From contig JAGGNK010006448.1 of assembly GCA_017590115.1 (NCBI GenBank), forward strand, positions 14,509,860 to 14,573,859: a stretch of 64,000 nucleotides of DNA. Direction: 5' to 3'. Below the pieces are notes generated by a model that was not told the origin of the DNA, searched no databases, and saw nothing but the letters and a program-made list of their open reading frames with translations. Source of the stretch: Montifringilla adamsi (Eukaryota; Chordata; Aves; Passeriformes; Passeridae). This document shows, in pieces, positions 1-13,372 of this stretch (its first letter is position 1; each line of letters starts with the position of its first letter). The translations under genes were made by a program, and so were the position numbers.

Positions 1-3000
1 TAAGTTGCCTGAGCTCAGAGGTGGTGATTTGGGGGGATAAACACTATGCACTCTGTGTTTGTATGTCACCTGACACACTGGGCTCTGGTTTTTGGCTGGA
101 GCTTCTGGATGCTATAATAATATCTTGTAGTGGTGTAGCTTTTGCTAAACAGAAAGGGGTTTATGACTGTGTATATATGCATATATATGCATGTTCATTC
201 TACTGCCATAATTATTCAATGACATATTTCATAGGAGTTAAAAGTAAGTCTTTTCTTAGCTGCAAACTACAGGACCTTTTTAGTCTTATGAATGCAAGAA
301 GTCAAGTATATTAGTGTCTTGGCCTTAATGATGCACAGCTTTATTTGTCATTTTAAATGACAAACTTCCTGAAGGCTACAGGCACAAGTGAATATTGAGA
401 GGCTGTTTGCAAATAGGTGGTGTTTGCATTATTGCATTCTTTATGCAATATATGTTCAAGTTGGTGCAGTGTTCATAGAATTACAAAAAACAACATTTCT
501 CACTATTTTGACATTTTCCTGATCCATATTTTACTAAAAATGATATATCTCTAAAAGAATTTTGGTTTGATAATGTTGCAAGCAAAATCTGTTCCCTTAG
601 AAAACGTTGGCTCTTTCTGAGTGTTAGCAGCCAGGTTTTTTTCCAAATTAGTCTTGTTGGGAAATGATTATCTAAATCCTTTCAGAGTTTTTAAACCAGT
701 ATTGACTTCATTAATCATCTTAAGCTGTTGTGAACAAAACTTAGAAAATCACATTGGATTTCTTCAGAACCTAAGGAAGAAAGAAGAATTCACAAAACTG
801 TATCTATTTGACAATATTACATAAAATTAACAAGGTAACACTTAGGGGAAAATTGTAAGACGATGATAAACCTTAAGGTAACAGGCCCCTATAAGAATAA
901 ACTTTGTGCCTCTTAAGCTGCTGAAATCAATTGCTTGGAAAGAGCTTTTAATATCCAGTTATGTGGCCAAAAAAGAGTAGGTTAGTGAGCAGTGCTGTCA
1001 CTGGTTATTCAGCTGCAAACACAACTCTGCTGAAATGTGTTTCATCTCAGCGCAGAGTTGCTCAGTGTAGTCTGTGTTAGTCTAAATATTTGGGCAAAAG
1101 CCAATTTCATTTGCTCACATGTGTGGTCTGGTCTTTGCAAGTGCAGTCTGTTCTTTTCAAGATCAGGTTTAACCATATATTAACATCTGTTTTAGAACTC
1201 ATGCAATTTTCTCATGTTACCTTGATCAAATTAAAAAAAAATAAACACCAACACTACAAATGCTAGGAAACAAAGGAAAAGTCAATGTTAGGAACATCGC
1301 TATAGTACATACTGAATCTACAAGACAAACGCACCCAAATACCGCAGTGACTGTCACTCCACACGAGACAGAGAGCTGGATTCTGTGGGCTCACAGAGCT
1401 GACCTGAAATACAAGAATTCAGACAAAGGTATTTCTGTTGTTAGTTAGCAGGGAACACAAAGGCACGTCAGACGAGGTTAGCTGGGCAGCTGTGTGGGTA
1501 CCTGATGTGACAGAGGGCATGGGAAGTTTCCTGTGGGTGGATGCACGCTCCAGAGGTATTTTATACAGGCGTGCACCTGAAAAGAATAACTTTCCCCTCC
1601 AGCCAGTCAGATTGCAGGTTATTTAGAGTAACATTACCAGGCAGCGCTCGAAGAACTTACACTTACCATGTTACACTTAAGACTTCCACATGTGCAGTAC
1701 AAAATCAAAAACCCTGTTAGACTTTGAAGCCCCAGGCATACAAACCTTTCTCGGCTCCTCCAGACTCTTGTTCTGTTTTTGCAGACGACGCCGTTCCCTG
1801 TGTTCGCCTTACGTCAGCGGAGCTGAACCAAGCCAGCAACTTACTGTGGGCAAACTAGCACATAAATAATGAGTGTGGCAACTTGGCAGCAGCCCAAGCA
1901 CAGGGAAAAGTTCATGAAGCTCCCACTACCAGGAAAAGGTCAGGTCTTCCTTGCCCTGCTGAGCGTCTGGCTTGGGAAGCTCTGGGTACCCTCCCTGCCC
2001 TGAGTCACAGACAGTGTGGGGAAGTGTCAATCCTGAGGAAAAAACAACTTTCTTATCATCTTCACTGCAGGTCATAACCATAGGAAATATTGTATGGACT
2101 GAAAGAGGATGAAAAACAAATGAAACTCATCAAAATCCCACTTTTATCAGAAGATCTTCCAGTAGGTTATTTTAAAACAGATGGATGTCATAGGTGTTGA
2201 AGATGAACCAGATGTGTATTCCTTATACATTTCAAGAATTGGAGAGGTTTATACACATTTATTCCTTTGCTGCCCTTCTGCCCTCCCTTCTTCTTTGCAA
2301 AGACTGCCAAAAGAAATTCAATTCCATTAGAGGACAGAAAAATTTTAAAGCTACTTTGAAAGTCATAAAGCTAGAAAATAACCCCTGGCTAATTAATGAA
2401 CGGATAAAGGCTGGCGAAAGAAATGGGGGAGGCAGAGGAAATGTGGATTTTTAACTCAATTTATAGGCACTTTCATTTTGAGGTGAAAAGCTTTTGAATT
2501 TTGGTAATGCTCTCCTGAAGAGTGGCAAGGTTAAAAAAAATGAACCTTTTTGTGTCACAGCAGCTGTTCCATATGTGGGCTGCTGTGTGTCTCTAGGAGT
2601 CACACCAAGGATAGGAAACACTTGTCTCCACATTCAAATGCTCACCAGCTTCTTTCCTCTGAAATGTGATAGTTAAAAGATAATTTTTAATTTGTACTTG
2701 GGAACTAGTATTAAGCTATTAACTATATTAAGTTGATATTGTAAACTTTGCATTCCGCAGACCTGCGTGACTTTACAAGTAGTGCAAATGAGTGGTCCCT
2801 GAGGCAGCTGAGTAGCTGTTAGTGGAAATGAAGATAGGCTGCTGTTGGAATGACTGCCATGGCATTTTTTAAGATATGGTCCTTTTAGCAGGCATGTTCC
2901 TGCTGTCATATTTATTGTATTTATCACCAGGGGTGAATGCAGCTCAGACTGGTGCTGCTGTCAGAGCTCTGTCCTAAGCTTTGGAATGGGACTGATGCTG

Positions 3001-3884
3001 GACATAAACAGTTTATTTGTTAAATGAAATCAGAAGAGTTGGCTGACTCTGTAATGTGTCTCTTGTAGCAAGAGTGGAAACTGTAGGAACAGTATTACCA
3101 TTTATTTATGAATCATGCAGGCATGGCTTCATTTCTTGTTTATAATTCATGGAGGAATCAACACTGATACTCTGAAATGTAGCTTTTGTTGACATATATT
3201 TACTATATACTTTCTACAAATACTTCTTATTCCACATTCAATTTCCAAGTATTTCTTGTTTAACTTTGAAAATTACTGTTGTCTGGAGGGGTAGCCCCAA
3301 GGAATTAAAATTTCTCCAGACTTCTGTGAATGGGAAGGCTGAAGGCAATACAGCACCTCAGCTCTACATGTAAAAGGGCATTTTTCAGTTATTAATTCAA
3401 CATCCAATTCCACAAAGCTCTGAATTACTTGGTTGGCTTTTCTGTTTCTCTAAACACTCATGGGAATTTTGCCATCTAGACCATTGGCAGAAGACAAAAT
3501 GCAGCAGGCTGCCAAATGTGATGAAGTAAAGCAAACTTAAAATATTTTTAGAATGTATGTATTTTAATGTGAATTGTGTAGGTTTGGGGGTGTGTTAGGT
3601 CTGGTAATGTGAAACCTAATTGGTAGTGTGGGTCTTTTTCCCATTTAGGGCTATTAAACTATCAGGAAAGCTGGGGGGAGTATTTTTCCTGAGTTACTGA
3701 ACTCAGCAGTAGCATTCTCTTCCATGTACAGGAAGAGTAAAACTACATTCTTACTATTGGATTATAGAATACAGTGTTTCAATTTGAAAACAAATTTAAA
3801 AGTTCCTCTGCTGTTAATAGTACCAATTACAGCATAAAAATTATGTCAAACTATCAAAACTTTAAAAGGTTGTGATAAACAGGA
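1..3884. other. Intergenic, no gene recognised
   Basis: Only short open frames of fewer than 100 codons without family resemblance. A small CpG-containing patch at about 1770-1820 carries TTACGTCA (1809-1816, a CRE variant) and is followed by cataaata at 1861. This is promoter-like but unsupported by any exon. Confidence 0.6.
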
Positions 3885-4725
3885 ATGAAAATGTCACCAT
3901 CATTAAACCCATCAGGAGCAAGAAGCCTGCCAGATTTGTGCCAAAGGACAGCAGAGTTAAACCAGAAAAGTTAAATGACAGTCTTGTCAATTAAATTGAT
4001 AACCACAGATGAGCAGGACCAGATGGTAATTACTCAGAACTCTACAGTGGTATTATCAGCTCCAGACCAAAGTGTGGTGCCTGCATCTAAAAGCAGGCTT
4101 GATACCCAAGCACAGGAAATTGTACAAATGTGAGTTTTATTTCTAAGGGAGTCTTGGAGCCAAAAAGGGAACAGTGGGGCAAGTCTGGCAGTGCTGGTTA
4201 AACTGAGAGGAACAGCAGTGCTGTGATAAATAAGAGGTACTGTAAAAAAGGTTTTGTGTGTTCTTTGGCAGTGTCTACAAGCATGTCATGAATTGTCCTT
4301 CAGCTTACAGCGTACGTGGTTTTTCACAAGCTTTTCATAGGTCACTCACTAAAGATCCCTACAGAAATTGAGTTTTGTTGGGATAAGGAGTTTTATATTT
4401 TGTTTTAATGATTTAACAGCAAGGAGGCCATAAGTGGTCAGGTTTTCAATGATCCAGAAGAACCAGTGCTGCTGAGTGCATTCCTAAAATGTAGTGGAAA
4501 ATAATGTGATGACAATGCAGAATTATTCAAGACAGTGAAAAGAAAAATAAGCTGCAGAGTTCCAGAAGGATCTCTGGCATGTTATGAGAGGTGATAATGT
4601 GATAAATGAAATTCAGTGCTGACAAGTACCACATAATACACAGTCCCTAACACTGTAGCACCTAGGAAAGAGATCTTCATGAAGACAGAGACAGCAATAT
4701 ACCTGCAAAACCACATCACTAACCA
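3885..4725 (+). mobile_element. Ancient CR1-like LINE relic (reverse-transcriptase region to 3' part)
   Basis: Patchy similarity to CR1 ORF2 of the older sauropsid families: a 'ggaccagatggtaattactcag' type stretch at about 4015, 'aatgaaattcagtgctgaca' at about 4605 and 'aggaaagagatcttcatga' at about 4663. They are in the right order on the + strand. Heavily decayed, with no open frame. The assignment is from memory of the family and should be treated as probable. Confidence 0.45.
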
Positions 4726-5084
4726 AAACCACAAATGGATTGTTGCGTTTTTATAAGGAAATGGAAAAGTCCAACCAACCAATTAACCAATCAAACAAAA
4801 ACTGAAAAAGAAATATTGTTTTTTCCACTACAGGAATTCAGATATTATCTCATATTTTCAGTGTGTGCCTCGAATCCTTGATTAAAACATTCATAGTCTT
4901 GGAGCTTCTGCAGGATTTGCTGGAGGGCCTGGGTGACCTGGTGAATGACTGATGAAAACTGGCAGAGTCACACTTCTGCAGCAGATTCTCCTCATTCTTA
5001 CTGCTGGAGGCATCTGTCAGCAGCCAGCTAAATGTCTACAGCATGGTCTTGGCATGGTCTGCTGAAGTACAAACAACTGCAAGG

Positions 5085-7478
5085 TGCATTTGTTCTCGGC
5101 TGACATCCCTGACAGGGAAACACCAGTGAAATATCTCACAGGAATTAAGGAATGTTTCTCTAGGAAGATGACACAGCCGACAGCTCAGCTGAGGTGCCTT
5201 TGCACCAAAGCAGGCAGCATGGGAAACAGACAGGAGGAGTTGGAAGCCACTGTGCTGCTGGAAATCTATGACCTAGCTGCCATTACTGGAGCCTGGTGGG
5301 GTGAATCCCCTGACTGAAATATGACTGCCAATGGCTACAGGCTGTTTAGAAGGGACAGGGGAGAAAGGAGAGGTGATGAGGCTGCCCTGTATGCCAAGAG
5401 CTGGATTGAGTGTGGAGAGTTGTCTCTCAAGAACAGACATGAGCAGGTCAGAAGTCTGGGACAAGAACCAGAGACCAAGGCAGCAAAGAGAAACTTGGTG
5501 TTGGTGCCTACAGGCCCTGGACCAAGGGGAACCTATTGATAAAGCCTTCTTGCTCCAGCTACAGGAGGCATTGTGCTCGCAGGCTCTTGTCCTGCAGGGA
5601 GACTTGAACTGCCCTGAAATCTGTTGGAAAAGTTGCATGATGGCTGTAGGCAATCCAGGAGACTCCTGGAATGTGTGCTGGATAACTTCCTGACCCACGT
5701 AATAGCCAGCCCTACCAAAGGAGATGAGATATTAGACCTCGTAGTCACCCACAGAAGCAGGCTATTTTGGGATGTCAATATAGGAGGCAGCCTCAGCTGC
5801 AATGATCATATGCAGTCCTGAGAGACATGGGTCACATCAGCCATGAAGTAAGGCCCCTCAATTTTAGGAAAGCAAACTTCAGCCAAGACAACTTCCAGCT
5901 CTTCAAGGAGTTGGTAAATAGGACCCTCTGTGAAAGTGCCCTCAGGGTCAAGGAAGCAGTACAGACCTGGTAGATATTTAGGGACACCTTCCACAGATTG
6001 AACCTTCCAGGAGCAGGAAATCAGGCAAAGAAGGCAAGAGAGTGGCATGGCTGAGTTGGGACATGCTGGTTAAACTAAATGGCAAGAAGGAAGTTCATGG
6101 GCATTGGAAGCAAGGGCAGGTGTCCTGGAAAGAGTACAGATACAGTCTAGCTGTACAGGGATGAGATGAGGAAGGCCGAGGCAAAGCTGGAGCCCAGCTT
6201 TTTAAGGCATGCACAGAACGAGAAGGGCCCCTGCAGATATCTCAGCCAGAAAAGGAAGTTCAAAGAAACTACCATCCATGACAAGCAAGGCTGACACACT
6301 GGCAACAGCAGCTGAAGAGAAGGCTGAGGTATTCAACAATGTTTCTGCCTCAGTCTTCACTGACAGCTTTTCTTCCCACACCTGTCAAGTGAATGGACCA
6401 CAAGACAGGAACTAGAGAGCAACAAGCTCTCTAATTCTTGCTCATGCACTAGTTCACTCATGCACTGTTGGCAAAGATCAGGTTCGTGATCACATGAGAA
6501 ATCTGATTGTGCATGAGTTTATGGGATCCAAGGAGATGCATCCCAGAGTCCTGATGGAATTGGCTGATGCAGTTGCCAAGCCAGTCCCCGTGATACTTGA
6601 AAAGTCACATGAAGTTCCAGGTGACTGGAAAAAGGGAAATATAGTACCCATCTTTTAAAAGGGGAGAAAGGAGGACCCTGGGAACTACCAACCTCTCAGC
6701 CTCACCTCTGTGCCTGGGCAAATCATGGAGCAGATTGTCCTAGAAGCTCTACTGAGGCACATGGAGGACACAGGGAGGTGACTTGAAACAGCAGCAGAGC
6801 TTTGCCAAGGGCAAGTCCTGCCTGATCAACCCAGTGGCCTTCTATGATGGAGTGACTACATCAGTGGACAAGGGAAGGGCTACAGATGTTATTTATCTGG
6901 ATCCAGTCTCTGACAGGATCCTCAACAACAACCTTTTCTGAATTGGAGAGAGATGGATTTGATGGGTGAACTGTTCTGTGGCTAAGGAATCAGTTGGATG
7001 GTCACATCCACAGGGTAATGGTCAATGGCTCAATGGACATTGGTGGCAGGTGGAGTCCCTCAGAGGTCTGTGTTAGGACAAGTGTTATTTAATATCTTCT
7101 TAATGACATAGACAAAAGGATCGAGTGCACCCTCAGCAAATTTGCAGATGTCACCAAGCTGAGTGGTGTAGTTGACACACCTGAAGGATGTGATGCCATC
7201 CAGAGGGACATGGACAAGCTTGAGGAGTAAGCCCATGGGAATATCCTGAGATTTAACAAGACCAAGTGAAAGATGTTGCACCTGGGTTGGGGCAACCCTG
7301 GGTGCCAATACATGCTGCGGGACAGACCGATCCCCATCCGTGGAAACATTCAAGGTCAGGTTCGACAGATCTCTTAGCAACCTGATCTAGTTCAAGATGT
7401 CCCTGCTCATCGCAGGAGGGATTGCACTGGATGACCTTTAAAGATCCCTTCCAACCCAAAGCATGATCTTCAGTGTTT
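5085..7478 (+). mobile_element. CR1 LINE, long 5'-truncated copy (mutated pol ORF)
   Basis: Contains a decayed endonuclease-reverse transcriptase ORF in several frames. Endonuclease start about 5220 (M-G-N-R-Q-E-E-L-E-A-T-V-L-L-E), G-Y-R-L-F-R-R-D-R at 5336, reverse-transcriptase remnants at 6550-7150 (N-I-F-L-M-T-type motif at about 7090). It jumps to the 3' UTR at about 7280 and ends with the 'gatcccttccaaccc' tail. Multiple frameshifts, stops and internal deletions; non-functional. Confidence 0.9.
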
Positions 7479-7687
7479 GGCATTTTTTTTTCCAATTCAT
7501 TATGGCTGTGGAATGAATTCTCAGCTTAAGGTCACTAATACTTGAAGTTAATTCTGGTGGCCTTCCTGAATAAGGGCAGTAAAAGGTGTAGGATAACACT
7601 GAATATGAACCTCAAAACAAACACACTGCTTTCATTATTTTTAGAATAAGAAATACATTCTCCTTGGTAGATGCCTTCTTCTGCTTG

Positions 7688-7755
7688 CCTGGCTCAGGGA
7701 TGGTGACTCAACCACTTCACTGGGCAGCCCGTTTCAGTGCTTGACAAAAGTTTTG
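7688..7755 (-). mobile_element. CR1 3' UTR fragment
   Basis: 'gatggtgactcaaccacttc' and 'gggcagcccgtttcagtgct' are the antisense of the CR1 3' region. Confidence 0.6.
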
Positions 7756-7864
7756 GTTTTTTTCTTTAGTTGATTCAATATTTCATGTTAATCAGGCTTA
7801 ATCTTATTTGCACGTACAATGAGATGGCACACATCTCAAAGAAGGGAGCAAAGCTGAGTGTTGC

Positions 7865-8045
7865 TAAGTAAGAAAACTGGAACAAATTGCCCAGAGAAGT
7901 TGTGGATGCCCCACCACTGGAGGTGTTCAAGGCCAGGCTGGATGGGGCTCTGAGCAATGTGGTCTAGTGAAAGGTGTCCCTGCCTGTGGCAGTGGGGTTG
8001 GAACTAGATGCTGTGTCCCTTCCAACCCAAGCCATTCTGAGCTTC
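7865..8045 (+). mobile_element. CR1 3' end
   Basis: 'gcccagagaagttgtggatg', 'ggtgttcaaggccaggctgg' and the terminal 'cccttccaacccaagccatt' are diagnostic. Confidence 0.9.
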
Positions 8046-9555
8046 TAAGTAATAAATTGTGCTGACATGTAGGGGATCTTTATGTTCAGGAGCATGAAGG
8101 GGTGAAGAAATGCTCCAAGATTTATGCTGAGAAGAGGGCCACCAGGCTGCGCCCACCTTGTCACCAGCTCCTGGCTGCTGTCAGCTGTGTGTGGTGCATT
8201 TAATGCCTGCTCTGTCCTTCCCTGGCAGTGCAAGCACTGCAGCTCATTAGCAAAGCTGTTGGGGAAACCAGTGCTGCATCACTTGGATTTATCACAAAAA
8301 CCAAGATGGCGAGGAATGGGATTCTAAACTGAGTGTTTATTTCCATAATCTAACCTCCCTCTGTAATTTAAGCTGCTCTGGATTAACCCGAAGAGCCTCA
8401 TTCATGTGATGATAGGTGTGTTCTGTACCTTCTGTGTCCATCTATGTTGTCTGTTGAACCAAGATATCTTCCTGTCTTGCAAGAAAAACAAGGGGACAGG
8501 TGAGTCAAAATTTTTTTGTGGGCTGAGTAGGACCTTCCTTCACTTTTCTTATGTGAAGAGCCCTAGAGTATTATTTAAGCACACATTGTAATACCAGAAT
8601 TAACAGGTTGTTTGGGGTTTTTTAACTAGTAATTTCCTTGTTGAGTTATTTGCCCAGCTTCTCTAAGTGTCTCTTATCACGGTAAAGACCGTTTAGATGC
8701 CATGCACTTTAGATGCCATGGACACCATTTAGATACATGCACTTGCACAAAGGGATACTGCAAAGAGAAGGCAGGGAAGAAACAGAGAGGCACAACCTCA
8801 GGCACTGCTGGATGTGAAAAGTGCATTTGACTGCATGAAGTCATGGGCAAATCAGATCCTTTGCCCTCAGTTTCATATCTTGACAGCAGAGGCAATATAA
8901 CTCCTCTATGGATGTTTTTTTTTTTTTGACACTGATTAATTCCTGTTTAATTATAAAGTCACACACTTCTGCTTCCTTCAGCAATGAGTTTTGAGGATAT
9001 ATTCAAACCTTCTGTAGTTAATTTTGCAAAATCTGAAGCTGTTTGCCATATTGTTTTAGTTTGAATTTCATCATTAATCTCAGTTCTTCTCTGTTTTAAA
9101 TAGGGACAGGTTTTTCCCTTTGGTGCCACCTCTTTCTCATCTGCTTATTCATCCCACCTGTTTGGAGAGCTGCTGTTCCCTGCAGAGAGAAGTCACTAAA
9201 GCTGAACTTTCCTCTGAACTCTCTCAAAGCTCTTCACGGAGGAGCCCCCTGCCTTGCCATGGGGTGTTGTCTTACCTCCTGTGGTCCCTCTACCATTTCT
9301 CAGCCAGTTGTTTGGAGGAGGACTCAACGCCATCTGCTATTTTTTCCTAATGGCAAGGAACGATCTTGAACTAATTCCATGTGGCTTTTTATAGAGCTAA
9401 GATTGTGATGGTCTTAATATGCTGAACTGGAAGTTTAACAGCAGGGGCTGCCCTTACTCGATCTGTTTGGGGCTGGTTACTATATACACAAATGAGGGAC
9501 CAGCTGAAGCTGGCTGTGTCAAGGATGAACGCTCTCAGGGCTACAGACTTTGGCT

Positions 9556-9718
9556 TACTTTTTTGTTTTTGTTGGGCTGTTTGATTTTTTATTTTGTTGG
9601 ATTTTGAGGTTTTTTCTGGTTTTGTTGTTGTTATTTTGTTGTTGCTTTTGTTGTTTTGGGGTTTTGGGTTTTTTTGGTTTTTTTGTTTGTTTTGTTTTGT
9701 TTTTGTTTTTTTTTTTGG
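9556..9718. repeat. T/G-rich low-complexity tract
   Basis: Degenerate (TTTTG/TTG)n sequence with G runs. It generates spurious Phe- or Lys-rich open frames on both strands. Confidence 0.9.
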
Positions 9719-10114
9719 TGGGATATCTAATTATCCCCTCTTGTAACAATATTTGCCAAGCAATAAATTCTTCAATTTCTTATTCAGGTAAAGCTCTTGA
9801 AGCCACTGGGGATTGTGTCAAGGTGAGGGCTGATTAAATGGCTGAATAACAAGAATGCAGGTTCTGATTAATGGTATGGTACTGAAGAAACCCCTTGCTT
9901 CTCTTCCACTTGTGAAAAATGTGGTGTTTCTCTAAAAGGAAAATAAAGGTGTATTTAAAGTAATTTCAAATTAATGACTAATAAGTAGCCCAAGCAATAT
10001 TATAATGAAGCAATTTGTTTTGTAACAGTGAAAAGTATTCAGAAATCAGACTTTGCAGACTAATACTAGAAGTATTTAAAAAAATTAGATGGAATCATCT
10101 CTATTGACTTAGCA

Positions 10115-10205
10115 TCCTGGAATCATTAAGGCTGGAAAGGACCTCTAAGACAGAGTCCAACTGTTAACCCAGCACTGCCAACCCCACCATTAATCCCTGT
10201 GATTT
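10115..10205 (-). mobile_element. CR1 3' end fragment
   Basis: 'ggaatcattaaggctggaaa' followed by ggacctctaagac and 'gtccaactgttaacccagca' is the antisense of the CR1 3' terminus. Confidence 0.8.
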
Positions 10206-12471
10206 TTAACAAACCTGGACTTGTATGAGCTTCACTATACAGATGCACAATATAAATACAGAGCGTGTTTCCGTAACTATTGTGTGAGCAAATCAAAAAA
10301 TCTAATGCAAATCAAAGCAGCTCTGTGCCTGAATTAGTCCTCAGACTCTTGATGACATTATTGAAACCATAGTGGAAGTGTCAGATGGCTGCCATAAGGT
10401 AAATTTCTGTGTCATTAGAGACAGTGGGCTTTTTTGCCTTGGACTTCAAAAATAATTTTCATATTTTTTATCAAGTTTATCTTTAAAAGGGCTCTTGTAT
10501 ATTTGACATTGTGCTTTTTTAAAAGTTTTTTTTTCTTGCCTCTCCTTTTTTGCATGTATAGAATTAGTTTGGGTGCAAAAGGGATAGTTTTGAGACCTCC
10601 AGTTTCACTCAGATTTAACCAACATCTGTGTGCTGTGGTGTGCCACATCTGAAAGCTCAGCAGATTTGTCCAAGCAAGAACTGCAGAATTTAATCCTGAG
10701 TCACTAATAATATTTATTTTTAAAAAATCAAATGATCTCCAATGTCTATCATCACATCTTTTTAACTGCTTGCTGGAGCTATAAATGGGCTATAAATTCC
10801 GTGTAGCCGTATCTGCTGTATCCTGCTGTGTGTTTGCTCTCCATCGTGTAGGCAGGAATAGGATGCTGATTTGGCTCTGTAGAAGTTTAAAAGGATTGCC
10901 ATGTGGATATTCAACAAACATCTTCAGTCAGAAGTGATCATTAATTCCTTCCTAGCTCACTAAAGTGCAGAAGTGCAAATTAGAGACATAAATTAAAGTC
11001 TGATGTTGGAAGGGAGAGACTTGGCTTTTTTATTTTATCAGAGGGACAGCTGAATCTTAGCTTATTTTCTCAGCTTCACCTACTTTATTGGTGTGTTTTG
11101 TGAAGGTGAGAGGCCAGAAGGCCCAGGAACTCGGTGCCAGGGAAGAAGTCAGCCTTGGCAAACCTTTTGTTGTGCCCCTGCCTCTGCAGTCATGCAGCTT
11201 GCCTGTAGTATGTTAGGAATGACCCAGAAAAAGCAGAATTACGTTATCTAGCAAGTACCAGTAATAGTTAAAGCTATGAAAGATTTGCCTGGCAGCTTTT
11301 GTAAGGCTATTCAGGAAAGATATTTTGGGATAGCTGTTACATCAAGGTTCAAATGATTCCATCCCAGCACCACTAAAAAGATGAGGGGTTACTTTATGCA
11401 TTTCACACCAGTGACAGGCCCCACAAATGTTTTGTTGGCCTCCTCCCAGGACACGGTTCCAGGCCTTCATTTTCATGCCAATTGGTCAAAACCACAATTG
11501 TTTTAAAAGCTCTTTAAGGACTGCAATTGCAGCACTGCAGCACAGACAGATGCTCAGAGGAAGGGTAGCTGTGCACTGCAGGAAATTATCATCAAGTGAA
11601 ATGTATGCCATGAGTAACAATACTGTGTCACATAGCACAGGCTAATCCAGTGTTACAGCAGTAGCAGTCCTGGACAGCTACATCTGGTGTTCCAATTTTG
11701 TGTCCTTTGCTCGTCCTCTCCTCCATCCCAGAGCTCCAGCCTTCCTGCCTGCATGCTTGCTGTCACTGGCAGGTGCTCTGCCTTTCTGCTCCTGTGTCCT
11801 TGGGTGGGAGGGAGTGATGCTCACACCTGTCTGAGTGTTCGTGACCTGCTCTACTGTCACTGCTCTGCATGAAGCCTCTCTTTGGGGAAATTATTACTCA
11901 TGTATTATTACTCACAACAACTGTGCCGTTCTGTGGATATTTTTATGTTGTTTCTCTTTCTGGTCAAACACTGAAATGTACTGCTAAGATCACAGGGAGT
12001 TCTCTCCAGCTGTTTCAAATGTAAATAGTTATTATGGATGTTATGCAGTAAATGCTTTCCTAGGCAGTTCTCCATGCATGAGTTATGAAACTCAGTTAGA
12101 AGAATTACAGTCTTACTTTAGTTTTAATTATCACTTCTGCAATGCAGCTCTTCTAAAGAATATTGCTAGCGGTAGTGCCATGTAAGCTAAATAGTAAAGC
12201 TCCTCCACTGATTAAGTGCTTCCCCCTGCATGTGTTTTAGGAGACAGTGAGCAGCCTGAGGTGCCTGCTCACTGCTGATGTATTGGTATTACCAATATGA
12301 TGTGGTTCTCTCCCAGCTGTTGGTCCTCCTGCCGTGCACTTGCAGAGGTATCTATTGCAAAGGCACCTGTGATGGGGTTTTTCAGTCCTCACTGACCTGA
12401 TTCTGCAATGTCACACAGGCACTGGGGACAACGTGAGAGCACAGAAATCACCTTGGCAGGGAGGTTTCATT

Positions 12472-13372
12472 GCACAGAATCACAGAATCACTAGGTTGGA
12501 ACTGACATTCAAGACTGAGTCCAACCCAGCCCTAATACCTCAACTGGCACTGGGCACTGGTGCCACATCCAATCTTTTTTTAAACACATCCAGGAATGGT
12601 GACTCCACCACCTCCCTGGGCAGACCATTACAGTACTATATCACTCTTTCCATAAAAAAACTTTTTCCTAATATCCAACCTGTATTTCCCTTGGTGCAGC
12701 TTAAGACTGTCCTCTCGTTCTGTCCATTGCTGCCTGGTGAACGAGACCAACCCCACCTGGCTACAGCCACCTTTCAGGAAGTTGTAGAGTTGATAAGGTT
12801 AACTCTGAGTCTCATTTTCTCCAGGCCAAACACCCCCAGCTTCCTCAGCTGTTCCTCACAGGGCTTGTGTTCCAAGCCCCTCACCAGCCTTGTTACCCTC
12901 CTCTGGACATCCTCAAGGGTCTCAAGGTCCTTCCCAAACTGAGGGGCCAGAACTGGACACAGCACTCAAGTTGTGCCCCCACCAGTACCAAGTACAGGGG
13001 AAGGATGACCTCCCTGCTCCTGCTGGCCACGCTGTTCCTGACACAGGCCAGGATAACATTGGTCTTCTTGGCCACCAGGGCACACTGCTGGCTCATGTCC
13101 AGCTGGCTGTCACCAGCAACCCCAGGTCCCTTTCTGCCTGGGCACTGTGCAGCCACACTGTTCCCAGGCTAATAACGCTGCAGGGGGTTTTTGTGGCCAA
13201 AATGCAGGACTTGGCACTTGGACTTATTAAACTTCATCTTATTGGACTCTGCCCATCCATCCAACTGTTCCAGGTCTCTCTGCAGAGCCCTCCTGCCTTC
13301 CAACAGATCGACACACACTCCCAGCTTAGCGTCATCTGCAAATTCACTAAGGAAAGACTAACTTGTTCTAGA
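12472..13372 (-). mobile_element. CR1 LINE 3' portion (about 900 bp)
   Basis: Starts with 'cacagaatcacagaatcact' (antisense tail) and continues through the 3' UTR ('gactccaccacctccctggg', 'cctcctctggacatcctcaa') to the end of the pol ORF ('gcaaattcactaagg'). Open frames of 160-170 codons here are CR1-derived on the reverse strand, not host genes. Confidence 0.92.

Larger units (their letters stand above)
8046..12471. other. Intergenic, no gene recognised
   Basis: Apart from the T/G tract and the CR1 tail at 10.1 kb, nothing recognisable. The open frame at 9550-9837 is low complexity. AT-rich with scattered short ORFs. Confidence 0.6.

Noticed and set aside
9550..9837. 95-codon Phe/Val-rich frame and its Lys-rich mirror on the other strand
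   Set aside because: Produced by the T/G low-complexity tract.
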